Shown in pieces: positions 7,394 to 15,477 of a stretch of DNA of 22,983 nt (its first letter is position 1; each line of letters opens with the position of its first letter). The position numbers and the translations under genes are program-made. The DNA lies in the NCBI GenBank assembly GCA_031254685.1, contig JAIRTZ010000042.1:1-22983 (forward strand), written 5' to 3'. The stretch comes from Methanomassiliicoccaceae archaeon. GTDB lineage: Archaea; Thermoplasmatota; Thermoplasmata; Methanomassiliicoccales; Methanomethylophilaceae. Below the pieces are notes generated by a model. That model did not search any database, had not been told where the DNA came from, and saw only the letters and a list, made by a program, of their open reading frames with translations.

Positions 7394-8308
7394 ATGAAGA
7401 AGAGAGACCTGATCTCCGTCCTCGATATGAAGGAGGACATGCACCTGCTGATCGACCTGGCGATAAAGCTGAAGGCAGAACGCGGACAGCACGGTTCCCC
7501 GCTGAAGGGAAAGACATTGGCAATGATATTCGAAAAGCCGAGCACGCGCACCCGTATCTCATTCGGCGTCGCTATAAGCGAGCTCGGCGGGATGCCGATG
7601 TATATCGCATCGTCGGAGATGCAGCTCGGGCGCGGAGAGACCGTCGAGGACACCGCGAAGGTGATGAGCCGTTTCGTCCACGGGATCATGTATCGGGCGT
7701 ACGACTACAAGATCATGGATGAGCTGGGACTGCACGCGACGGTACCTGTGATAAGCGGCCTCGATAACCTTGAGCATCCGTGCCAGGCGCTTGCCGACAT
7801 GGTGACGATCAAGGAGAAGAAAGGTCAGTTCCGCGGAAAGAAGTTCGTTTACCTCGGGGACGGGAACAACGTATGCAACTCGCTGATGTACGCATGCGCG
7901 ATACTCGGTATGGACATGGTCGTTGCGTGCCCGGCGGTGCGCATGCCGAACGCCGAGATCATGTTAAGGGCGTCCCGCATAGCGGACGAGAACGGATGCA
8001 AGATCTTCGCCAACGTGGAACCCATGGAGGCATGCAAGGATGCCGATGTGCTGTACACCGATACATGGATATCGATGGGCGACACGACGCCGGTGGCCGA
8101 CGCGTTACGCATATTCAGGAAATACCAGATCAATCAGGAGCTGCTGTCCGTTGCCAAGAAGGACTGCATCGTGATGCACTGTCTGCCCGCGCACCGCGGC
8201 GAGGAGATCACGGCGGACGTCATAGACGGGCCGCAGAGCGTCATCTTCGATCAGGCGGAGAACCGCCTGCACGCGCAGAAGGCGGTGCTGTACACGTTGC
8301 TCAAGTGA
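7394..8308 (+). CDS. argF: Ornithine carbamoyltransferase
   Basis: The protein has 304 residues, the usual length. It catalyses ornithine + carbamoyl phosphate -> citrulline in arginine synthesis, in the cytoplasm. Motifs are in order: FEKPSTRTR (46-54) for carbamoyl phosphate, HPCQ (128-131), DTWISMGD (223-230) of the ornithine-binding part, and the catalytic MHCLPAHRG (261-269) with its cysteine. The combination of DTWISMGD and HCLP separates it from aspartate carbamoyltransferase. It is monocistronic and its stop overlaps the convergent DHH nuclease gene by 8 bases. No other arginine gene is nearby. Confidence 0.96.
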   Translation: MKKRDLISVLDMKEDMHLLIDLAIKLKAERGQHGSPLKGKTLAMIFEKPSTRTRISFGVAISELGGMPMYIASSEMQLGRGETVEDTAKVMSRFVHGIMYRAYDYKIMDELGLHATVPVISGLDNLEHPCQALADMVTIKEKKGQFRGKKFVYLGDGNNVCNSLMYACAILGMDMVVACPAVRMPNAEIMLRASRIADENGCKIFANVEPMEACKDADVLYTDTWISMGDTTPVADALRIFRKYQINQELLSVAKKDCIVMHCLPAHRGEEITADVIDGPQSVIFDQAENRLHAQKAVLYTLLK

Positions 8309-9746
8309 GCTGCGCCGCGATGATCGATTCGATTATGTGAAGGAAATCATATTCGCGGCCGGCGGGTATCGTTGCTCCGGCCGCGATATTATGGCCTCCT
8401 CCGAAGCCGCCCACCTGCTCCGCCGCCGACTTCACGGCGGCGGAAAGATCAAGGCCTTTCGCGATCAGACCCTTATCGGCTCTCGCGGACACTTTGACGC
8501 CGTCGTCCGAGTTGGCGAACGCGATGATCGGAATATCGTTCTTAACGCCGTCCGAGCCGAGGAGCATCCCGGCGGCGATGCCTACGATCGTATCACGGAT
8601 CTCGCCGCGCGCATGGAAATACTGCACGTGATCGCGTCTCCGGATGAGATTGCTCTGTTTTATGTAGTTCAGCGCGATCGACAATTGTTTGCGGTGCTCG
8701 CTCCTGTTCTTCTTCGCATCGTTCACCGCGTCCCCGTCGCCGAGGCAGATGCGCATCCCTATGTCCGCGTCATCATAGCGGCCGCATGAGTTCAGGAGCG
8801 TCGCGAACTCCTTGGCATCCCTGAGCTCCGAGCCCTTCCCGAACTTCGGCAGCGTGTAGACCTCGCCCATCAGCCGTTCGGCGGACAGGCGCGAAGCGCC
8901 GAGAAGTTCTATCAATGATATCTTAACAGCATCCCTTTCGTTATCGCTCAGGTCGGTCCACGACCTCCACGTTCCGTCGCGTTTCAGGTCTATGTGAAGG
9001 CACGCGAAGAATCGTGCGCACTCGGCGCCGTCGGAGGTGAGCCCCGGAAGGAACGGATCGTTGCAGTACTGCAGGAATTGCGTCAGCGGGCGCGTCTCGC
9101 GCCCGAAGAGGCGCAGGTCGTCCACCGCCTCTATGTCCCCGTTCCCGGCGGCGTCCCTCAGTATCCTCCTGTTGTATCCGATAAGGCCCGAGCCGGACTG
9201 GTCCTGGACATCGCCGGTGGCACCGATGACGGCGAGGTACGCAAGGTCGGCGTTCTTCGCGTCGATCGCCTTGGATACCGCGTACGTAACGCCGGCGCCG
9301 CTTATCTCGCCGGACCCGTCCATCCCGCAGCTGTGGGGGCTAACGTGTATCAGACCGGAGAAATCGAACAATGACGTCTGCCCGGACATCCACTTCGGGT
9401 CCGGGACGTGATGATCGGTAACGAGGACGTTCTGTCTCGTGATCATTGAGAGATAACCGCTCCCGAGGTCGACGAGCCAGACCAGCGACGCGGCGCTTCT
9501 GTTCACGGCGTCGATCGATTCGTCGTCAAGCTTCTTCTCGAAGCGCACCTCATGCTTTTTTCCCAAACGTTCGAGCGTCCTTGACGCGATCGCTGCCGCG
9601 GCGATGCCGTCGGCATCGATATGGGCGACCACAAGAACATCGGACGCGTTCGATACCGCCGACGCGGCCCTCGCCGCATCGCGCTCGAGCCTCGCATATC
9701 CGCTGATGTTCTCTGGCATGTTCTCCCGTAAGGCTTGGTTGCGCAT
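8301..9746 (-). CDS. Archaeal RecJ-like DHH nuclease (GAN type)
   Basis: The protein has 481 residues. N-terminal DHH phosphoesterase motifs: HIDADG (42-47), VDLGSG (92-97) and TDHH (110-113). C-terminal DHHA1 domain: GGFGGGHNIAAGA near residue 450, with SARADKG upstream. This architecture fits archaeal RecJ homologues that bind the GINS replication complex (GAN) and degrade single-stranded DNA or RNA in the 5'-3' or 3'-5' sense. The assignment to GAN rather than another archaeal RecJ paralogue is by resemblance only. Two starts are possible: ATG 9746 without a ribosome site, and ATG 9719 (MPENISGYARL) with GGGAG very close upstream. Confidence 0.9.
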   Translation of the reverse strand: MRNQALRENMPENISGYARLERDAARAASAVSNASDVLVVAHIDADGIAAAAIASRTLERLGKKHEVRFEKKLDDESIDAVNRSAASLVWLVDLGSGYLSMITRQNVLVTDHHVPDPKWMSGQTSLFDFSGLIHVSPHSCGMDGSGEISGAGVTYAVSKAIDAKNADLAYLAVIGATGDVQDQSGSGLIGYNRRILRDAAGNGDIEAVDDLRLFGRETRPLTQFLQYCNDPFLPGLTSDGAECARFFACLHIDLKRDGTWRSWTDLSDNERDAVKISLIELLGASRLSAERLMGEVYTLPKFGKGSELRDAKEFATLLNSCGRYDDADIGMRICLGDGDAVNDAKKNRSEHRKQLSIALNYIKQSNLIRRRDHVQYFHARGEIRDTIVGIAAGMLLGSDGVKNDIPIIAFANSDDGVKVSARADKGLIAKGLDLSAAVKSAAEQVGGFGGGHNIAAGATIPAGREYDFLHIIESIIAAQLT

Positions 9747-9772
9747 ATATCATTCGGTGGCACGCTCATTGT

Positions 9773-9786
9773 TTAACACGTGTTAA
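9773..9786. promoter_or_regulatory. 14-bp perfect palindrome between divergent genes
   Basis: TTAACACGTGTTAA is self-complementary and lies 27 bases upstream of the DHH nuclease start and 67 bases upstream of the next plus-strand gene. It has the form of a dimeric regulator site. Half-sites TTAACA/TGTTAA recur with wider spacing at 22083-22099. No regulator is encoded beside it. Confidence 0.45.
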
Positions 9787-9852
9787 CCAGGAGTTATACT
9801 AACTGTAGCCGTAGCTTATTATTGCCTTGCGCAGCGTGGAAGGTCCAGAGGC

Positions 9853-10152
9853 ATGAAAATGAGGCCGCTGATGAAGAAGAAAGGAAAAGAGTGCGCTGTG
9901 AACGAAGACGGAAAGGAAACGTACGAGATCGTGGAGGACACCGGGCCCGAGAACAAAGAGATGGGCACGCACATACGGTTCGAGATCTCCGCCGGGGATT
10001 ACGGGAACGATGCGGAAGGCGATCGCGAAAGGCCGGCATCGAGGATGTCCGGAATCATAAGGGCGGCGACGTCGGAGGGCGCCAGACTGGCGCTCGGAAC
10101 GATACTGAGCATGATCCTGGCGAGAGGGAAGGATGAGGACGATGAGAGATGA
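9853..10152 (+). CDS. Small acidic hypothetical protein
   Basis: The protein has 99 residues from ATG 9853; ATG 9859 and 9871 are alternatives. A basic N-terminus (MKMRPLMKKKGKE) is followed by an acidic middle (KETYEIVEDTGPENKEMG), a short amphipathic stretch (GARLALGTILSMILARG) and an acidic tail, KDEDDER. I do not recognise a family. The codon use matches the neighbours, but the sequence lies next to gene debris (10245-10429), so it could itself be a remnant. A weak purine-rich stretch precedes the start. An overlapping frame from ATG 10142 runs into the pseudogene. Confidence 0.45.
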   Translation: MKMRPLMKKKGKECAVNEDGKETYEIVEDTGPENKEMGTHIRFEISAGDYGNDAEGDRERPASRMSGIIRAATSEGARLALGTILSMILARGKDEDDER

Positions 10153-10244
10153 TGTGACAGATAATTCTCCGGAGGCCCCGCCGGACAGCTCTCAGGATGG
10201 CCCGGTGCGGAGGAACGGCGGGACAACGGACGAGGCGGTGCCGT

Positions 10245-10429
10245 ACGCCATCGACAATAAGCAGCGGGAAAAGGGGGCGGGGAAGATCCGCGGTCGAGGT
10301 CTTATCAAAAGAACTCCGGAAAGAATTCCCCGGCGTCCGAGGTTTCTCGGCACGCAATCTTTGGCTGATGCGCAATTTTTCATCGAATATTCAGAAAACA
10401 CAATTCTGCAACCATCAGTTGCAGAAATA
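10245..10429 (+). pseudogene. DUF1016/YhcG nuclease fragment with two frameshifts
   Basis: Three pieces in two frames join into a recognisable YhcG (DUF1016) N-terminal segment. Frame 1 (10256-10285) gives NKQREKGAGK. Frame 2 (10287-10373) gives SAVEVLSKELRKEFPG and VRGFSARNLWLMR. Frame 1 again (10376-10429) gives FFIEYSENTILQPSVAEI. One extra base at about 10286 and one missing base at about 10374 explain the jumps; a single C at the latter point would read MRQFFIEYSEN. The family normally continues with a WxHN-type motif and a C-terminal PD-(D/E)XK nuclease domain, both absent. Upstream homology fades by about 10240. The family assignment is from memory of the GFSxRNLxxMRxFY signature. It is a truncated dead accessory gene. 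Confidence 0.75.
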
Positions 10430-10485
10430 CGCCGGCCTGAAAAATACGCCGTGACCGTTATATCGTCCGACACGTTACGCACAGT

Positions 10486-11202
10486 GTGAACTCGATAGAG
10501 ATAATGCCGGGCGTGAGGATATCGAACGACCGATGTCTTATTCTGAGCGACGGGCCGACCGTCGTCATCGGAGACCTTCATCTCGGCTACGAGAAGGCGC
10601 TCGAGGACGAGGGACTGTATCTTCCGAGGATGAACACAGGTTCCATAAGGAATTCCCTGAACCGAATAATATGCAGGTACGAACCGGAACGCATCGTATT
10701 GCTGGGGGATATCAAACACGATTTCGCAAGGGCGCCGTACGAGTGCCGTTATGACGTCACGGGCATGATCAGAATGCTGACGGACGCCGCCGAGGTGATA
10801 GTCGTCAAGGGAAATCACGATAACTTCCTGCAGAACATATTATCCGATACGGGACTCGACGTTCACGAGCACGTCGACATCGCAGGCCTCAGACTGGAGC
10901 ACGGGCACATCGATTCGGGAAAGAGGCCGGTCGCGATCGGTCACGAACATCCGTCGGTGAAGATATCGGACGCGATGAGCGGAAGCATAAAATTACAATG
11001 CTTCCTGCATTCTGAAAAGGACGGCATTATCGTCATACCGCCGTTCAGCCCGTTCTCGTCGGGCAGCGACCTGGCGTCGGAGCAGTTCATGTCCGCCGCC
11101 TGCAGGAGCGCCGATATGGACAGCGCGCAGGTGTACGGCGTCTCGGAGATAGGGATGATACGGCTGGGCACGCTGGGAATGCTCAGGGAACCCGACCCGT
11201 GA
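10486..11202 (+). CDS. Archaeal SbcD-related metallophosphoesterase
   Basis: The protein has 238 residues from GTG 10486 (an ATG at 10504 is the alternative). Metallophosphatase motifs are complete: GDLHLG (29-34), GDIKHD (74-79), GNHD (109-112), LEHGH (138-141 region) and GHEHPS (152-157). It matches the archaeal SbcD-related phosphoesterase family, often encoded beside Lhr-type helicases and suggested to act on nucleic acids; no helicase is in this window. A TATA-like GTTATATC at about 10457-10464 lies 25 bases before the GTG, so a leaderless transcript is plausible and favours the GTG. The gene begins only 56 bases after the pseudogene remnant. Confidence 0.9.
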   Translation: MNSIEIMPGVRISNDRCLILSDGPTVVIGDLHLGYEKALEDEGLYLPRMNTGSIRNSLNRIICRYEPERIVLLGDIKHDFARAPYECRYDVTGMIRMLTDAAEVIVVKGNHDNFLQNILSDTGLDVHEHVDIAGLRLEHGHIDSGKRPVAIGHEHPSVKISDAMSGSIKLQCFLHSEKDGIIVIPPFSPFSSGSDLASEQFMSAACRSADMDSAQVYGVSEIGMIRLGTLGMLREPDP

Positions 11203-11433
11203 CACATGCGGACGGACGTACAACGGTATATGAGCGTTTCGGTTTTTACGGAACGGACTGCTCGGAAAGGAGGAGAACGTTCCTTATTATATTCTTTGTA
11301 TAGTAACTTTAATAGGACTACTATTCACAATAGATACATCAGTGGACATAACATCCATCCATAAAAGCCTTTATTTACGCTGGTTAGAATACGAAGGACA
11401 ACATCTCAGTTATATGTAGATGGAGGAAATGAA
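11203..11433 (+). promoter_or_regulatory. Promoter and leader of the corrinoid-protein gene
   Basis: This 231-base gap is notably AT-rich after 11280. Candidate TATA boxes are CCATAAAAG (about 11359-11367) and TTTATTTAC (about 11370-11378), implying a start near 11390-11402 and a leader of some 35 bases. The strong ribosome site GGAGG is at 11422-11426, seven bases before ATG. A second AT-rich cluster (11283-11335, with TATAGTAACTTTAATAGG) may hold another promoter or regulator sites. No uninterrupted gene is seen in it. Confidence 0.45.
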
Positions 11434-12063
11434 ATGGGCGCAGAATTAGATGCACTTATCAACATCGTCATTAGCGGAAAAATAAAAGAGGCGGCACCTG
11501 CAGCGCAGAAGTGCCTTGACGCCGGTATTGACGCGAAAACTATAATCTTCGAAGGCCTTTCAAAGGCAATGGCCGTCGTCGGCGAAAAATACGCAGCGAA
11601 GCAGTACTTCCTGCCGCAGGTCCTCCTGTCAGCGAACACGCTCTACCAGGGACTCAACCTCGTATTGCCCCTCCTCAAGGGAAAGGGCGGATCCAAGGGA
11701 TGCGTCATCATAGGCGTTGTCGAGGGTGACGTGCACGACATCGGAAAGAACATCGTGAAAGCAATGCTCACCGGTCTCGGACTCACGGTCATTGACATGG
11801 GCAAGGACGTGCCGATAAAGTCCTTCATCGATGAAGCGAAGAAGAACAAGGCACAGATCATAGCAGAGTCGACCCTTATGACCCCGACACTCGAGGGAAT
11901 GAAGGAGACCGTGAAGATCCTCAAGGAAGAGGGCCTGAACGCAAAGATGAAGCTCATGATCGGCGGCGGCGCAACATCCCAGGAGTTCGCATCCCAGATC
12001 GGTGCGGACGGCTGGTCATACGACGCGGTCGAGGCGACGAAGGTCGCCCAGAAGTTCCTGTGA
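11434..12063 (+). CDS. Methyltransferase corrinoid protein (MtaC/MtbC/MttC family)
   Basis: The protein has 209 residues. An N-terminal helical cap domain (residues 1-85, ending FLPQVLLSANTLYQGLN) is followed by a cobalamin-binding Rossmann domain. The lower-ligand motif is EGDVHDIGKN with D99, H101 and G104, the histidine that binds cobalt. Later signatures are DMGKDVPIKSFI, STLMTPTLEGM and GGGATSQEFASQIGADG. The protein receives a methyl group from a substrate-specific methyltransferase and passes it to a MtaA/MtbA enzyme. Which substrate is not decidable: no MtaB, MtmB, MtbB or MttB gene is adjacent. The strong ribosome site and biased codons suggest high expression. The partner MtaA/MtbA-like gene is 6.4 kb downstream. 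Confidence 0.93.
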   Translation: MGAELDALINIVISGKIKEAAPAAQKCLDAGIDAKTIIFEGLSKAMAVVGEKYAAKQYFLPQVLLSANTLYQGLNLVLPLLKGKGGSKGCVIIGVVEGDVHDIGKNIVKAMLTGLGLTVIDMGKDVPIKSFIDEAKKNKAQIIAESTLMTPTLEGMKETVKILKEEGLNAKMKLMIGGGATSQEFASQIGADGWSYDAVEATKVAQKFL

Positions 12064-12082
12064 TCTCACGGACTTCGCCAAG

Positions 12083-12129
12083 CTCAAAACCCTTTACAAT
12101 TTCTATTATTTCTCAGGCTAGCGTAAGCT
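12083..12129 (+). terminator. T-rich 3' end of the corrinoid gene
   Basis: After the stop, CTCAAAACCCTTTACAATTT leads into CTATTATTTCTC, a T-rich tract typical of archaeal termination. The block through TAAGCT at 12129 resembles 16020-16064 after the permease gene. It lies between convergent genes, so it may serve the plus strand only. Confidence 0.45.
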
Positions 12130-12138
12130 CCGTCCATC

Positions 12139-12696
12139 TCAGACGATGTTCGTGGAATTCAGCGTACATATGATCTCGGCGCCGAAGGCGGAGATGTCCA
12201 TCCTGCAGATCATTCCGTCGTCCCCGGCCCACACGGTCATGGGCATCCCGAACAATATGACGGAATACGAGGTCGCGTCAACGTCCGTCCTGCCGATCCG
12301 TATGGTCTCGCGGCCGATCTCGTCCCCGCCCCGGGCGATCGCGGACGCGACGGTGTCGCCTGCCGCAACGGTCAGCTCCGCGGTAATCGTCCTCGGGGCG
12401 TCAGGCAGAACGTATTGGATGAGAACGTAATTCGCCCGGATCTCCTGCGTCATCTCGACTGTCAGGACATACGTGATCCCGTCGGCGGTCTTCTCCGAGA
12501 CCACCTCAATGGTGACGGAACCGGAGAGCCTGTACGTTTCATAACTTCCGGAAACATCGTATTTTGCGTATTGTCCCGTATATACGGTCTCCGTTTCGCC
12601 GCTGCTGCCGCTCATGAATATGAATGCCGTTGCGATCAGCGCGACGGCCGCCGCGGCGGCGACGGCGGCGATAATGATCTTGTTCCCCCTCTCCAT
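12139..12696 (-). CDS. Membrane-anchored exported hypothetical protein
   Basis: The protein has 185 residues, with GGTGA a few bases upstream of ATG 12696. An N-terminal MERGNK is followed by an alanine-rich membrane segment (about residues 7-28), then an extracytoplasmic beta-rich domain opening ETVYTGQYAKYDVSGSYETY. It contains repeated beta-strand patterns (SVTIEVVSEKTADGITYVLT, TSYSVILFGMPMTVWAGDDG). There is one cysteine pair near the C-terminus (MICRMD, EIICTLN). I do not recognise a family; it is probably a signal-anchored envelope protein. It is the only minus-strand gene in the methyl-transfer region, placed between the corrinoid gene and the large secreted protein. Confidence 0.8.
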   Translation of the reverse strand: MERGNKIIIAAVAAAAAVALIATAFIFMSGSSGETETVYTGQYAKYDVSGSYETYRLSGSVTIEVVSEKTADGITYVLTVEMTQEIRANYVLIQYVLPDAPRTITAELTVAAGDTVASAIARGGDEIGRETIRIGRTDVDATSYSVILFGMPMTVWAGDDGMICRMDISAFGAEIICTLNSTNIV

Positions 12697-12832
12697 CGGT
12701 TCACCGTATCAGGTGTGAATATATAAGTTTGAAAATGCGCGCCGGGATCATCGCCACTTAGATATATCGCGTACGCGCATACGGACGGCAATTGGCATTA
12801 ACGCCGTATAGTGAAAAAAGGGAGGAATGATC

Positions 12833-15253
12833 ATGATAAAGAGGAACGGAGCGGGTACGAGGTTCGCTGTGCTGCTCACGGTCGCCGTGCTGATGGCCGT
12901 GTTACTGCTGCCGGCGGCGAACGTGTCCGCCGCAACGCGTCTGTCGGAGACGGAGAATACGGACGGCAAACAGATCGACGGTATCGTCGCGGACCCGCAC
13001 AACAGCTACGGATGGTGCGGCGAGATGTTCGCGCAGGATGACGGCAACGATTATCTGTGGGTGGGCACCAACCGCGACCTCGGGGGAGGTCTGATCCCCG
13101 GAGGGATGGATGAGCTGGTCGCGATGTACGAGGCGATGGGGATACCGGCGCCGAGCGACGACAGGGCGGGAAAGATATACCGTTTCAATATGACCGACCC
13201 GGCAGCGGGCTGGGAGCTCATGTGGGAGGACCCGGCGTTCAGCGGATACAGGAAGATGATACTGTTCGATGATCACCTGTTCGTTTTCGTCGGGCTCACG
13301 AACATCAAGGACGGGTTCGACTACACCGTCATCTACCGTTTCGCATCCGACTTCAGCGTCGGCGACACTCCGGACGTCGTCCTGTGGGCGCCGCTGGAAC
13401 CGGGCGAGAGCGACTGTTTCCGCGCGGCCGCGAAGGATGATAGCAAGCTCTATGTGGGAACGTTCGACTGCATTGTTTACTCAACGGACGGCAGCGGACT
13501 CGTCCCGTACGACGTGAGCGGCGGATTCACGGGCGCCGGCTGGATGACCGGCTGGGACAAGGTGATCGACCTGAAGGACGAGTTCACCGCCCCGGAGGAC
13601 GACAACCGCGTTTGGGACATGATCGTGTACAACGATTGTCTCTATTCGTTCGTCACCAGCGAGATCGGATTCATGGTGTTCAAGCTTGATCTGAGCGGAG
13701 GGGGATGCACGCAGGTCGTCGGCGACGATAACGTTGCCGCGTATCCTTTCGGCCTCGGCCTCAGGAAGCACGTGGCCGCGTCCCCGTTCCTTTATGACGG
13801 TTACGTATACGTTTCGACGTTCGCATACGGTCCCGCGTTCCTGGTGCAGGTGGGCACCGGCGTGCTCGCCCTTGCATTGGGCGCGCCGGTGATGTCGGCG
13901 AATGCGATGCTGAAGGCATTCAACGAGATGTACTGCCCGGCGACGATCTACAGATTCGATGCGAACGATGTGTGGGAAACGGTCGTGGGCGATACGACGG
14001 GTCAGAACGTGGCGCGCGACAGCAGCGGCGAAACGGTGCCGCACATAGGCGATATGCGCGCCGGGTTCTTCCCCGGCGCGGACGCGTTCCCCAACATCTC
14101 GTCGAACCAGTACATATGGTGGATGGCCGAGTACGGCGGGAAACTGTATGCGAGCACATGGGACATGGGCGTCTTCCGCGGAGGCTTCGCCAGCTATCCG
14201 ATAGTGCTGGACGCGGTCACGATGAACATGATCGCGAGCAACCCGTACCTGAGGCCGCTCATACCGCTGACAGAGAATGTGATGAGCGACCTTTCGGCAC
14301 TCATCGACGCCGCAGGCGCAAACGATGAGATAACGGAAGCGGTCTCCGAATGCATGGCGAACGCGATCGATGCGGTCATGCGCGGAGCGTACGACGAGAT
14401 CCGGGGCATATTGGAAAAGCTTGCGGAGGACATCGCTGACGCTTTGACATCCGATACGTCGATACCTATGGAACTCATTCTTAACCTGCGCGATTCCGCG
14501 GCCGCGTTATACGATGCGATAACGACGGTCACGGCCATGCCCGGGGCGACAGATTCGATGAGATATACGATGTCGGCGGTGTTCATGTTCTCGATGTTCG
14601 CCGATGACCGGACGAACCCCGAGGGATTCGACCTGTTCTGTTCCGATGACGGTGTCAATTGGTATCCGTACACCGTGAACGGCCTCGGCGACCCGCACAA
14701 CTACGGCGGGCGTGTGCTGCTGTCCACGGAAAAGGGACTTTTCGTACTGACGGCGAACCCGTTCAACGGCTGCCAGGTATGGAGGGTCGACGACGGCCTG
14801 GAACCGGGAGTGTTCCTCGAGATGCCCGACAAGATATCCCTGAGGCCCGGAGAGTCTGTCACGCTCAGGATGACCTCGGTCGGAATGGACCCGGAAAAGG
14901 TCGCCGTCACCGTCGGTGACGGGAAGGCGATCACCGCGACCGTCGCAATTGTCGGGAACGACATGACGGTCTACGCTTCGGCCGTAACGAAGAAATTCGA
15001 CCCGTCGGTCTACGGAGGGTTCGTATGGTCGGAGGAAGGCGGTTACGGATATGTGTACGAGGTGACGTTAACGGCGGAGAAGACCTTCAAAGGAACGGTC
15101 GACATCGTCGTAACGTCGGGCGGGTTCGAGACAAGCATACCTGTCACCGTAAGGGTCCACGACACAACGGACGATTGGAAAGTGCCCGCGTTAGTGGTCG
15201 CGATCATAGTCGCGCTGGTGATCGCGGGGTGCCTGTATATAAAGAAACCTTGA
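12833..15253 (+). CDS. Large secreted beta-propeller-like protein with C-terminal anchor
   Basis: The protein has 806 residues from ATG 12833; GGAGG at 12821-12825 has normal spacing for this ATG and is too close to ATG 12827. A signal peptide at about 8-34 ends VSAAT. Seven similar strand-turn motifs suggest propeller blades: DYLWVGTN, LFVFVGLT, KLYVGTFD, CLYSFVTS, YVYVSTFA, KLYASTWD and VLLSTEKGLFVLT. Between the sixth and seventh lies a strongly helical block of about 130 residues (encoded at about 14205-14545). An Ig-like segment follows (LRPGESVTLRMTSVG), then a C-terminal membrane anchor (VPALVVAIIVALVIAGCLYI). The function is unknown; it may bind or process an extracellular ligand. The propeller is my inference from repeat spacing. 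Confidence 0.85.
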   Translation: MIKRNGAGTRFAVLLTVAVLMAVLLLPAANVSAATRLSETENTDGKQIDGIVADPHNSYGWCGEMFAQDDGNDYLWVGTNRDLGGGLIPGGMDELVAMYEAMGIPAPSDDRAGKIYRFNMTDPAAGWELMWEDPAFSGYRKMILFDDHLFVFVGLTNIKDGFDYTVIYRFASDFSVGDTPDVVLWAPLEPGESDCFRAAAKDDSKLYVGTFDCIVYSTDGSGLVPYDVSGGFTGAGWMTGWDKVIDLKDEFTAPEDDNRVWDMIVYNDCLYSFVTSEIGFMVFKLDLSGGGCTQVVGDDNVAAYPFGLGLRKHVAASPFLYDGYVYVSTFAYGPAFLVQVGTGVLALALGAPVMSANAMLKAFNEMYCPATIYRFDANDVWETVVGDTTGQNVARDSSGETVPHIGDMRAGFFPGADAFPNISSNQYIWWMAEYGGKLYASTWDMGVFRGGFASYPIVLDAVTMNMIASNPYLRPLIPLTENVMSDLSALIDAAGANDEITEAVSECMANAIDAVMRGAYDEIRGILEKLAEDIADALTSDTSIPMELILNLRDSAAALYDAITTVTAMPGATDSMRYTMSAVFMFSMFADDRTNPEGFDLFCSDDGVNWYPYTVNGLGDPHNYGGRVLLSTEKGLFVLTANPFNGCQVWRVDDGLEPGVFLEMPDKISLRPGESVTLRMTSVGMDPEKVAVTVGDGKAITATVAIVGNDMTVYASAVTKKFDPSVYGGFVWSEEGGYGYVYEVTLTAEKTFKGTVDIVVTSGGFETSIPVTVRVHDTTDDWKVPALVVAIIVALVIAGCLYIKKP

Positions 15254-15264
15254 CGTAAGAACGC

Positions 15265-15305
15265 GGAGGGGCACTCCCCCTCCCAACTTTTATCTTTTTC
15301 ATCTT
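15265..15305 (+). terminator. Hairpin plus T-rich terminator
   Basis: The stem GGAGGGG (15265-15271) pairs with CCCCTCC (15277-15283) and is followed by the T-rich tract CTTTTATCTTTTTCATCTTTT. It lies 12 bases after the stop of the secreted protein gene. Confidence 0.65.
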
Positions 15306-15477
15306 TTCGGCTTTATATATGTTAATTCAAACGGCATACCAAAGAAAGGCCGTCAGACGCATTTGTCTGACAATCTCTATATAACTATACGATTTTTGGA
15401 TAAACTATTATATACTATACTAAACAATACGTATATTGCATTGTGCCGTTCTAAGCGCACAGTGGGATGGTGAAAAA
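15306..15477 (+). promoter_or_regulatory. Promoter region of the permease gene with inverted repeat
   Basis: A perfect 7-bp inverted repeat, GTCAGAC (15352-15358) and GTCTGAC (15365-15371), lies upstream of a very AT-rich stretch. The best TATA candidate is ATTATATAC at 15408-15416, giving a start near 15435-15440. A short TGTGC/GCACA repeat then precedes the ribosome site GGTGA at about 15468. The GTCAGAC repeat lies about 40-55 bases before the TATA box, a typical activator position. Confidence 0.4.

Noticed and set aside
10404..10426. Perfect 9-bp inverted repeat TTCTGCAAC / GTTGCAGAA
   Set aside because: It falls within codons for ILQPSVAE of the decayed YhcG segment, so former coding sequence explains it. 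It could act as a terminator by chance, but no T-run follows.
10142..10489. Open frame from ATG 10142 as an intact gene
   Set aside because: Its middle part is out of frame relative to the YhcG signature, and its ends are unrelated sequence; it is better read as gene debris.
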